Source: Bradysia coprophila | Taxonomy: Eukaryota > Arthropoda > Insecta > Diptera > Sciaridae | Length of the DNA stretch: 64,000 nucleotides | Assembly (NCBI RefSeq): GCF_014529535.1 | Contig: NW_023503496.1 | Coordinates: 3,004,799-3,068,798, forward strand | Reading direction: 5' to 3' | Shown: positions 21,179 to 30,400 of the stretch, piece by piece | Numbering within the stretch: the stretch's first letter is position 1 | How the letters are laid out: every line of letters starts with the position of its first letter | Made by a program: the position numbers and the translations under genes | Notes under the pieces: model-generated | The model's database searches: none | What the model saw: only the letters and a program-made list of their open reading frames with translations | What the model was told of the DNA's origin: nothing

Positions 21179-22033
21179 ATGAACCGTAAACTTGTTGCAA
21201 TTTTTTTCCTATTATGTGCCGTTCAGAGTTCACTCGGTGGGGGCGATGGTCACCATGGTAAGCATGAGAGAAGAAGAAATTTCTTGTCTAAGACTTCATT
21301 TTCGTCACGTCGAAGAAGAATATTCACTGTGTATAGGTCTGTTCCATCGTACTGTTACATCGATTTGTGACAAGTCGAAAACGAACAAGAGCATCCGCAG
21401 AGCCATAACCACAACGTTTTTCGAACATTTCGTTAAAAAAAAAATTTTGGTTATGGCTCTGTGGAGGACGTTTTGACAGCTCAAATAACCTTGGAGCCAA
21501 CCTATACTGCGAGAGTGTATTGGTGTGAGGAATAACATTTTCCCATCACTAGTGATGGAAAAATCACTTTCCGCTCTATGTAGAACCAAATAGACCAATA
21601 CCTGCGTGGTGTGTTCTTTCCTTGTACTGCGCATGCTGTATACGTAGACACCTTGTGTGGATTGGTTGAAACATACTATTTCTATACGTAATCATCGTAA
21701 TCATGTATACAAAGACCAATGCCACCTACAACTTTCAATTGTCCTTTCACAGGAGACTACATGAAATGTAGCGGTGGGACTGTACAATGCTGTAATGGCC
21801 TGAAGAAAAAGAATATCGTTCAAGTACTGCTACAAGCGTTAGGCCTTGTAAACGCAGGCCTATTCGATATCGTTGGTGATGTTGATGTAACTTGCACCCC
21901 GGTCGCAGTGGGAGTACAGGGAGGCGCTGTTAGCGGTCAAAGTTGTACCGGTCAAACTCTGTGCTGCTCGGATAATAAAGTGAATGGATTTATTGCGACT
22001 GGCTGTCTTCCTTTTAATGTAAATGCAGGCTAA
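21179..22033 (+). CDS. Secreted class I hydrophobin-like protein, copy 5
   Basis: Coding exons 21179-21257 and 21753-22033 are joined by a 495-bp phase-1 intron (CATG|GTAAGC, TTTCACAG|GA), giving 119 aa. The signal peptide MNRKLVAIFFLLCAVQSSLG is followed by a GGGDGHH linker. The mature domain keeps the spacing 6-33-16-5-12 but belongs to a second subfamily: CCNGLKKKNIVQV replaces the CCNKYG-type start, DVTCTPVAVGVQGGAVSGQS follows, and TGQTLCC replaces TQQTVCC. Nearly the same as copy 6, so the two are a recent duplicate pair, supported by similar 3' flanks (about 22360-22460 and 25850-25995). AATAAA lies at 22077. The intron contains an inverted pair, AGAGCCATAACCA and TGGTTATGGCTCT. Function inferred from the fungal family. 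Confidence 0.92.
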
Positions 22034-22076
22034 ATGCGGTCAGAATGCTAATTTTGCCTAAAAAGTATAGGACGAA

Positions 22077-22082
22077 AATAAA
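22077..22082 (+). terminator. Polyadenylation signal of hydrophobin copy 5
   Basis: AATAAA 44 bp after the stop in GACGAAAATAAATGG. Confidence 0.7.
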
Positions 22083-22475
22083 TGGAAATTTTGATGGTTG
22101 AAATTGCGGTTTTTGTTTGCACATTACTGAGTGTCAATTGACAGGGTTTCTATATTTTCAAACTCCAGTGGCTCATCAGGCAGGTCATTACCACAGTCTG
22201 AGTCATTCTCACCTAACTTAGTCTCGGACATGCTTTTCTTTAGTAATTTCCAACTTTTCTACTAAGTCTGTGCTAACCTGCAATAGACTTATTTACGGAT
22301 GTGTCTTGGACGACTGATTTAAGGCAATTTCGCCAATATTGTGTTAAATGTTGCCGTCCTAGTGTCTGTTTGATAAACATTAAGCTATTGGATCCAGAAT
22401 GTTGTAATAAACAAACTGAATTTCCATTTTCTGAAGAGTTGGACTTATTAATAAGCAATTCCACAACTATACAGC

Positions 22476-22658
22476 AATACTCTCTCTAGCAAACAAACTA
22501 CATTTATTAAGGTGGTAAAGACGTTTGTGAAACTCTGCTTTTTGTTTACGATTCGTGAGTCTGTTCACTTTAACCCTTATGAAGGAGCAGAGATTTTCAA
22601 GCCTTTTTTACACTCTAATTCGAGTTTTTAAGAAAGTTTCTTTTCTAGAGAGAGTATT
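22476..22658. repeat. MITE with AATACTCTCTCTAG ends
   Basis: AATACTCTCTCTAG and CTAGAGAGAGTATT are inverted. The first 25 bases resemble the small element in the copy 3 intron (10832-10890), so it is a longer member of that family. Confidence 0.65.
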
Positions 22659-22880
22659 GTATATTGAATACACTCAATTTGTCTTTTGGCTGCCTCTCAC
22701 AATTGAAGGTATAACAAAAGAAAAATTTGGATTAGGTCTCTCAAACGTGGCTGTTGTGTAGCTGGAATTGTTCGGCTGAAATGCTAAACGAAGCATAATT
22801 GTCGGTTTTAACAATTCAAGTTGACAGGCATTAGATTCATAAAGTCTGATGGTTCACGATATATTCATTCGCCTCACTTA

Positions 22881-23125
22881 ACACGATCTTCGTGCAGAGC
22901 TTATTTCAGAGAATTTTTATTCTGAAAAATTTTGAAATATCCGGAATTTTATTCAGAATTTCAGAAATAAGCCCTGTCTTCGTGTACTCGACAGTCATAA
23001 AAGTGTCTCATGTCATGTACGTTTTAGTCATAAAATTATTTTCTGATGAGCAAAGATTTACTATAAAATGGTTGCGTGACCTGCTGAAGAGTCAGATAAG
23101 CTTTTATCCAGTACGCTAATAATCG
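22881..23125 (+). promoter_or_regulatory. Promoter and non-coding first exon of hydrophobin copy 6, split by a MITE
   Basis: The conserved block begins ACACGATCTTCGTG (22881-22894). An 82-bp element interrupts it, and it resumes as TCTTCGTGTACTCGACAG at 22977. GTCATAAA motifs, TATAAA (23062-23067), a GTCAG start region and the donor AATCG|GTAAGA (exon end 23125) follow in order. The acceptor TTTACAG at 24410 lies seven bases before the ATG. The core from the first GTCATAAA to TATA is intact. Confidence 0.68.
22895..22976. mobile_element. 82-bp hAT-like MITE in the copy 6 promoter
   Basis: The ends CAGAGCTTATTTC and GAAATAAGCCCTG are inverted. An exact 8-bp duplication, TCTTCGTG, flanks it (22887-22894 and 22977-22984). 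Copies 3 and 5 show the empty site. CAG-type ends with an 8-bp duplication are typical of hAT elements. Confidence 0.88.
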
Positions 23126-23266
23126 GTAAGAAAAAGTCTTTGAAACTTGCTGTCTGGAGTGAAACTGTCGTTCGGTTTCGCAAATAAATTACAGTACCTC
23201 ATTTTCGGGTCAATTCAAGTGCTGCGCAATATTACCTTCAGTGGTTACGATTCATTGAGGTGGCCT

Positions 23267-23532
23267 CACAGTCGTCCGTTTTCCAGGCGTTTACTTGACA
23301 GTTTGAATCAAAACAATGCAAATGTCATCTAAACAATAGAAACGTCACGTAAACGGAGGCAAAACGAACGACTTTGGATTCAGATTTAAGTTGAATTCAC
23401 AGTCGTTCGCTTTGCTTCTGTCTACTAGACGCTTCTATTGTTAACCTGGTTTTTGCATGGTTTTAATTCCAACTGTCAAGCAAACGCCTGGAAGACGGAG
23501 GCGCAAAACGGCTGGAAAACGGACGACTGTGA
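23267..23532. repeat. MITE with CACAGTCGTCCG ends
   Basis: CACAGTCGTCCGTTTTCCAG at the left and AAAACGGACGACTGTGA at the right are inverted. An inner GACAGTT...AACTGTC pair is also present. Lies in the first intron of copy 6. Confidence 0.65.
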
Positions 23533-24264
23533 AGTCAACTTTAGGATGAGTCGGAGTCAAGGTTATATATGAGTAAGTTATGCCGATCGCTGGGGCCGTT
23601 ATCGCAAAAGTCCACTGAAGGTTGCTGTAATTTTCATACAAAATTGCAGCGTAATTTCAGTTCAGTTGAAATGTTGTATTGAAATGCAGTTAGAGGTACC
23701 GACACGTTTTTTTTCGATACGGCCTCAGTGAAGAAATGGCGATCGGTGTAACCTCCTCATACATAACCTTGGTCGTGGTGATATACAGGTTGGATGTTGG
23801 CAAATTATTCAATAAAGTCTCTAGAAGTCCTAAGCGCTGCACTTCAATTCACCTTAAAGGAGAATCCAGTTTGCTTTTACTGATTTACTGAACAGAACGG
23901 AGTAGTTCCCCACCTATAAGACTAGCCGTAGCTTATGACATTTAGAACAAAAGAAACTCGAGGCCAGTAATAATTTCATTATTTGTCTGGTTAAGAGGCA
24001 CCGGTACTTTGCTGAAAAGCATACATTTCGGCGTTTTTCAAATATTGGACTTTAGTTTATTTTTGATATCTTTCCACCAAAAACCCTTTTTAAAAATGTA
24101 CGCTGGTCAAACGACTACAACCAATTTGGTTGAACCAAAACTAATTTTTATTTGAAGCTAACACATTCATGGTCGTTTTATTGCGGTTGTACATTTTTGT
24201 ACAAAAGATGTCATCAATAATGAAATGCGAGGCACAATTTTAGCCAAGCACCGATGCCTCCTAA

Positions 24265-24329
24265 ACTAATTTTTCTTTGGTTATACTGTCCAGCTTGGAC
24301 AGAGGGACAAAAGAAAAATTTAAATTAGG
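24265..24329. repeat. Palindromic MITE upstream of hydrophobin copy 6
   Basis: CTAATTTTTCTTTGG and ACAAAAGAAAAATTTAAATTAG flank a CTGTCCAGCTTGGACAG hairpin tip. A further family member at 24688-24768 lies inside the copy 6 coding intron. Confidence 0.65.
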
Positions 24330-24417
24330 ACTCATTCGCATTTTTTTTGTAATGTGTGGCTACAGTAAGTCCTGGCAATTCAGATTGACTGTAATTGTGT
24401 TTGTTTACAGAAACGCC

Positions 24418-25659
24418 ATGAACCGCAGACTTTTTGCAGCTTTTTTCCTGTTATGTGCCGTTCAGAGTTCGCTCGGTGGGGGCGATGGTCACGATGGTAA
24501 GTAGTTATAAAAGTAGAAATCGCTTTGATAATCCATCTAAGCAATACTTAATTTTGACAAGTCGAAGAAGAATATAAGGGCTAGGGCATGGATCTTGTTG
24601 ACGCTTTCACCAATTGTCAGCCGATTTTCATGAGCTGAATATGGCTTTCAGGGTAACTCTAGCTACACATAGCGACGCGAAAAAGATCTAATTCAATTTT
24701 TTCTTTTGTTGTACTGTCAAACTTGACAGAAGAATAAAATGAACATTTGGATTAGGTCTACTTCGCGTCGCTATATGTAGCTGCAGTAACACTTCACGAA
24801 ATAACCATATTCAGCTATGAGAACAAGGATGACGCTTTTGTAGTTTTCAGGTTAAACTAGTATCGTCGTCCCGTGTCCTATCATGTACGTACACAGACCG
24901 ATACCATCTACAAAGGTCTAACTACACTACACAACCTTTTAATTTAATTTTATCGCATATAGTGCATGTGTATTGACGCTATATACACGACGTACATGAG
25001 AGTAAACAAAGCTAAAGTACAGTTTCCACTTAAAAAGAACACTCCGATTAGCCTCCATCTACATGACAGTTGTAAAATAGAACAAAAGAACTGTCACGCA
25101 AACGGAGTGGAAATTGAATTTATTTCAATTTTTTACTCCGTTTACGTGACAGTTCCTTTGTTCTATTTTACAACTGTCATGTAAACGGAGGCTAAACGGA
25201 GTGCTCTTTTTAAGTGGAAACTATACTGAAAGGTTTTGCATTGCAAAATTATATCACAAGAAATAGAGTTGGTTGCGTACTCTGCGATGAAATACCTCAC
25301 TCGCGCAAGCACTCGTATGCGTACGCGGCTCTTATATACATACATTCTTATATCAGTAATGTATTGATCCTTTCACAGGAGACTACATGAAATGTAGCAG
25401 TGGGACTGTACAATGCTGTAATGGCTTGAAGAAAAAGAATATCGTTCAAGTCGTGCTGCAAGCGTTAGGCCTATTAAACGCAGCTCCATTCAATATCCTT
25501 GGTGACGTCGATGTAACTTGCACCCCGGTTGCTGTGGGAGTTCAGGGAGGCGCTGTTAGCGGTCAAAGTTGTACCGGTCAAACACTATGCTGCTCGGACA
25601 ATGACATCAATGGATTTATCGCGACTGGTTGTTATCCTTACAATTTAAATGTAGGCTAA
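24418..25659 (+). CDS. Secreted class I hydrophobin-like protein, copy 6
   Basis: Coding exons 24418-24496 and 25379-25659 are joined by an 882-bp phase-1 intron (GATG|GTAAGT, TTTCACAG|GA), giving 119 aa. Signal peptide MNRRLFAAFFLLCAVQSSLG, then a GGGDGHD linker. The domain has the invariant spacing C-X6-CC-X33-C-X16-C-X5-CC-X12-C and the copy 5 subfamily words CCNGLKKKNIVQV, VGVQGGAVSGQS and TGQTLCC. The promoter is split by a hAT-like MITE. The AATAAA that follows the stop in copies 2-5 is replaced here by a run of A (GAAAAAAAAAATGC near 25682), so the 3' end may form elsewhere (an AATAAA occurs near 25953). The coding sequence is intact. The intron carries a 200-bp TTTCCACTTAAAA palindrome. 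Confidence 0.9.
25021..25222. repeat. Palindromic MITE in the copy 6 intron
   Basis: AGTTTCCACTTAAAAAGAAC at the left and CTCTTTTTAAGTGGAAACT at the right are inverted. The arms run inward through GTTGTAAAATAGAACAAAAG almost to the centre. A relative, itself interrupted, lies at 38097-39230. Confidence 0.8.
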
Positions 25660-26093
25660 GTGCGGTCAAAATGGTAACCACGAAAAAAAAAATGCAATTT
25701 TTGATGATTGAAACTGCGGTTTTTGTTTCACAATTACTGAGTATTTTCCAACTTTACTACTGAGTCTAATAGACTCAGTCTATGCTAAATGCCGATGTCT
25801 TTTAAGTAGCTTGTTGTGCTAAGTCTAGATGTCCTTGGGTCTGTTTGATAAACAACGAGCGATTACCTTCAGAAAGAATGTGTTCGAGGCGAATGTAAAG
25901 AAAACAAAAACCAAAACTTTATCTTTTCAGTCGTCCGCTCTTTTAATAAACAAACTGAATTTCCATTGGGCCCATAAATAAGCAACACACAAACCATACT
26001 CTCATACCCATACATGGTTAAATCGCACAATGCAAGATCACGATAAGCGGTTTGCAGTGCCCTCGTCAGATTTTACTCGATCTCGGGCATTAA

Positions 26094-26233
26094 GTGTCCA
26101 CTCCACTCAACAAAAAGTACTCCGTGAGAGAGCTGTGAGAGAGCGAGCTGTCAAATAAACAAAGAAAAAAATTTTAAAAATTCAATTTGGTCTCTCATAC
26201 CGGAGTACTTTTTTGGTAAGAGGAAACTAAGCA
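26094..26233. mobile_element. TTAA-flanked MITE
   Basis: TTAA lies at 26090-26093 and 26234-26237. Inner inverted repeat AAGTACTCCGTG and ACCGGAGTACTTTTTTGG. The same family occurs at 47836-47963 and 48690-48828 in the Ack-like gene. Confidence 0.75.
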
Positions 26234-26489
26234 TTAAGTAGCACTTGAGTCATTAAGCCCTCGATTTACGTGACGTTTAAACAGCTGAAAAAAATTACAG
26301 CCACAAAAATAAAGAGAGCGAAAGCGAACAGTGTTCATTGTTTTTTGAAAACGGTGAGTAAACGGAGTGAAGTTTGTCTCATGTTTGAAGACATTTGACA
26401 TGATAACAGATATGAAAAACCATAGCAAACAAAAAAAAACTTTCCCTCCGGCGGTTCTTCCGCCACATTTAACTCCACCATTACAGTCA

Positions 26490-26887
26490 AGGTTATGAGA
26501 GAACAGGTTAAGACAACTCTGAGTTGATCACGATGGTGGTGACACACAAATTGCGTCAACGGCTACGAAGTTTTAAATGAAAAGGGCAACTTAACAAAAA
26601 AAAAATCCGAATTTTCCTAAAAACATTTTCGTCTAGTTGATTTCACAAACAATCTGTACTGAGTGCGTTTATCAATTTCGGTGTCACCCGCCTTCGTGGC
26701 TGTATAGATCATTTTCACTTAACAGTAAACACACATAACCAAGAATTAAAACAAAGGAATTGAGGTTAGATTTTGGTATCGTGTCTGACAGCTCCTTTGT
26801 TTTTACTGGTAATATTGGTATCGTGTCTGACGTTTACAAGGTCATGAAAATGATCTATTAACCTCATTAACCTGCTCTTTCAGAACC
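26490..26887. repeat. Element with GAACAGGTTAAGACA ends
   Basis: AGAGAACAGGTTAAGACAAC at the left matches the inverse of the AACCTGCTCTTTCAGAACC end at the right. The family is also seen at 5146-5847 and in part at 8573-8640. Confidence 0.55.
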
Positions 26888-27479
26888 GTACATCGCCGTA
26901 GAGAATGTACATACCAGGTGTGGCCAATTCTTCAAAATCTGTAGATTTCTTAAACGCACTCATTATTTTTGTCAAAATAATATGAAAATGGGTGCGTTAG
27001 AATCCGTTTTTAAAATCGTTATTTCCTCCGAGGTTACATTAGACCATACCTGGGTGGTTTATATTCATTACATCGCCGTACCTACAATCGCCACAGTACA
27101 AAATGAGTGAAAGCATAGCACTGCTCCTAGCACAAACACTAAGTTTTCCAACGCCAAACTAGATTATCGTCAAATTTAGCAAACAATGCAACGCCCATTT
27201 GGTCCCGTCAGTACTGACGGTACTGGTCATGTGTTATATATGGCGCCTCATCACTTCACCTTGACGCTACTATATTGCCGTTGATTGTATTTTACTAATA
27301 TTACCTCTCAATTTGTCTCTAAACTGTCATCATTATTGAGTGTATCGTCATTCGTCTGTCGGTTCTCTCAGGAAAAACTTTGTCGCATAAATATTACGCA
27401 GCAGTTTGTGTGCCGTGGGTGAATTAAAAATTTGGATAGTGCGATTCGAATTCGGAAGACAACAATCTTATAAATCGCG

Positions 27480-30400
27480 ATGTCGTCGTCAGTTTCGCCA
27501 CCGAAAGCACCGAATGAACCCATCACTATTGCGATAGTTGGTGCTGGTGACAGGTAATTGTGTCATGTTCGATAAGCTAATCCAATCTCGATAGCGGTAC
27601 TCTGTTAGTTGTAACGTTTGGAATGCAGTTATTTTGTTTAGGTGTCGTTTGCATGAACAACCATCAGTCAATTGAATCAATACGTGTTTTGTATGGAATG
27701 TGTCTACGAATCGAATTTCTATGACCTTTTCTCTACTCGTCTAATTACACTCATCAGCGTTGTGGTAGAGCGCTCAATTACTCGACCGATAACCAATAGT
27801 AGTGTGATAATCTTTATTACCGTTCGTAAAGTTGGTTATCTACCAATATCTTAACTTGGATTGTTTATTGTGTAAATACAAAACAGATTGACTGGTGCGA
27901 CTATTAGTAAAACACGGTATCATCGATTAGTTGAATACTATTGTGAGTGTAGTCGAAGTCGGAGATCAAAATTTGGGTTTCAAAATTAAGGGTCATCACA
28001 CAACTGTAGTGATTTTGTTAATTAAAACTTTAGTCGAGGAACGATAGAGCCAACGTACTGCAAACCAAGCAGATTTAACTGTCATTCGGCCGATTTCCAG
28101 CCATAGATCATTTTCATGACCTTGTAAACGTCAGACACGATCCCAACTGTCAGACATGTCGAAAAATATCGAATGAATTGAACGAACGATTTTCATATAA
28201 AAATCAGTAAATTGAACGCAGTTAACGTCAATTGATTGAGGTTAAGGACTACTTGACGAAAAATTAAGTGGGGTTACGTTGACAAGTACCGTGTAATGAA
28301 AATGATCTATTTTGCCTTAGTTTTTTACTGTTTACATGACAGTTGGAATTAAAAGTCATCTAAACAAAAGAAACGTACGTCACGTAAACGGAGAGCTAAG
28401 TGGGCGGCAAAACCAAGACTGTGAACTCAACGTTAATTTATATAACAAATTCTGACTCTTCTGACTACCCTGTATAGTGGGGGTGGTCGATTTTTTGGGA
28501 TCGGAAATGGACCCCTCCAGAAAAAATTCTAGTGGCCCATAGGTACCAAAAAGCCACATACAAACTTTTTTCTTCATCATCTCCGGGTTGCGAAAAATCA
28601 AAATTTGAAAATTTTCGAGTAGCCGATTATTTCCCTTTCTAAAAACCACCACGACCGGGTTGTACATTTTTTTTAACCTTAAAACAGCATTTTATCTTTC
28701 TATGAGGCCCCTTCTAACATATAAAAAAGAAAAAAATTGAAGAAAGTTTGCTGGCCGAGTTTTTGTGAGTCATCAAGTTTCGCCGAAGTCAATTTTCCAC
28801 AATTTTCAATATGAAAAACAAGTTTTTTTTGCCGAATTATTTATAAACTTGTCTTGCGATAGCTCATTGGTAAAGGTATTTCCATAGCGGACGCAGAAAT
28901 AGAAACATTACCAGGAAAAAAATTAAATTATTTTGAGTTATACCTGTTACAAAGCCTAAAAACAGGCTAAATTTATCAGGAAGGAGAAAATTGACTTTTT
29001 AATACAGCAACAGTTGCTGTATTAAAAAGTCAATTTAAATGCGATTTTTTGACAGAAATTCATAAATTAGTAGCGAAAAAGACGTTTATAACCAAAAGAG
29101 TGTAAAAATAAGCAATTTAGAAAATCCAATTTTCTCCTTCCTGATAAATTTAGCCTGTTTTTAGGCTTTGTAACAGGTATAACTCAAAATAATTTAATTT
29201 TTTTCCTGGTAATGTTTCTATTTCTGCGTCCGCTATGGAAATACCTTTACCAATGAGCTATCGCAAGACAAGTTTATAAATAATTCGGCAAAAAAAACTT
29301 GTTTTTCATATTGAAAATTGTGGAAAATTGACTTCGGCGAAACTTGATGACTCACAAAAACTCGGCCAGCAAACTTTTTCAATTTTTTTCTTTTTTATAT
29401 GTTAGAAGGGACCTCATAGAAAGATAAAATGCTGTTTTAAGATTGAAAAAAATGTACAACCTGGTCGTGGTGGTTTTTAGAAAGGGAAATAATCGGCTAC
29501 TCGAAAATTTTCAAATTTTGATTTTTCGCAACCCGGAGATGATGAAGAAAAAAGTTTGTATGTGGCTTTTTGGTACCTATGGGCCACTAGAATTTTTTCT
29601 GGAGGGGTCCATTTCCGATCCCAAAAAATCGACCACCCCTACTGTATAGATCTGTTCCAATGTTATTTGAGCTGTTGCACATTATTGAACTACTTCGCGT
29701 CAAGTTGCAGCTAGTGGTGAAGTGAATTCGATTCCATACACACTTACCAGCTGCGACAACATTAGTAACAAGAAAATATGACGATGATAACATGACGAGA
29801 AATGAATTCACCTGAAAGTCGGAATCCGTAATTTCTCTGATCCGCTGAGGGTTTGCATTACCTTCAGTGTTTACATGTATCCTCGCAGAGAGCACTAATA
29901 TAACTAAATATTTCACAACAATGTTACCACTACAAGACCAAAAATCCTACCTTCCCTAACGAATGCGACATCTGTATTTGCCAGAACGAGGTTGCGCAAC
30001 AGTGAAATGATAGGTTGATACGCCTGTTAGAAGCGGAATATTGGAATGACAGTTGGCGTCTATGGGATAGAATGTGATAGAGTTACATACAAATTCTCTC
30101 ACATTCTCTTCCATAGAAGCCAACTGTCATTCCAATGTTGGTGGAATATAGTGCATAAACTTTGGCATGGACACTGTCTGTCTCTACTTCTCTCTCTATC
30201 TACTGGATTTCTTAAGGTCGATTGGCAGTCACTCCGTTTTGCTCGCCGTTTTTAAAGTAAAAATTTAAGCTGTTCTCTCTTTCCATTCATATAGGGTTTG
30301 TATTGGCATATTTAATTTGCGATTTTCACGGTCAACATGAATGTGTTGTAGTGAGCAAAAGTTGAACATACTTATGTCCGATATACACATTTTTCAACAT

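Larger units (their letters stand above)
25660..27479. other. Intergenic between the hydrophobin cluster and the oxidoreductase
   Basis: No gene seen. It contains a diverged copy of the sequence that follows hydrophobin copy 5, a TTAA-flanked MITE (26094-26233), a GAACAGGTTAAGACAACTCT element (26490-26887) and a fragment with AGCATAGCACTGCTCC (27114). The final 100 bp should hold the oxidoreductase promoter and 5' leader; no clear TATA box was identified. Confidence 0.5.

Noticed and set aside
22301-22489. Cysteine-containing 62-codon frame after hydrophobin copy 5
   Set aside because: The diverged counterpart after copy 6 does not keep the frame, and there is no signal peptide or hydrophobin spacing.
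1-26000. Contaminating fungal DNA as the source of the hydrophobins
   Set aside because: The introns are long, the promoters are shared, and the same MITE families occur in the insect kinase gene in this window.
28858-28885. tRNA-like A-box (TAGCTCATTGGTAAAGG)
   Set aside because: No B-box follows, and the same sequence appears inverted in the other arm of the palindrome.
28380-29649. Two open frames with the same protein sequence on opposite strands
   Set aside because: They are mirror readings of the 1.18-kb palindrome; no domain and no independent evidence.
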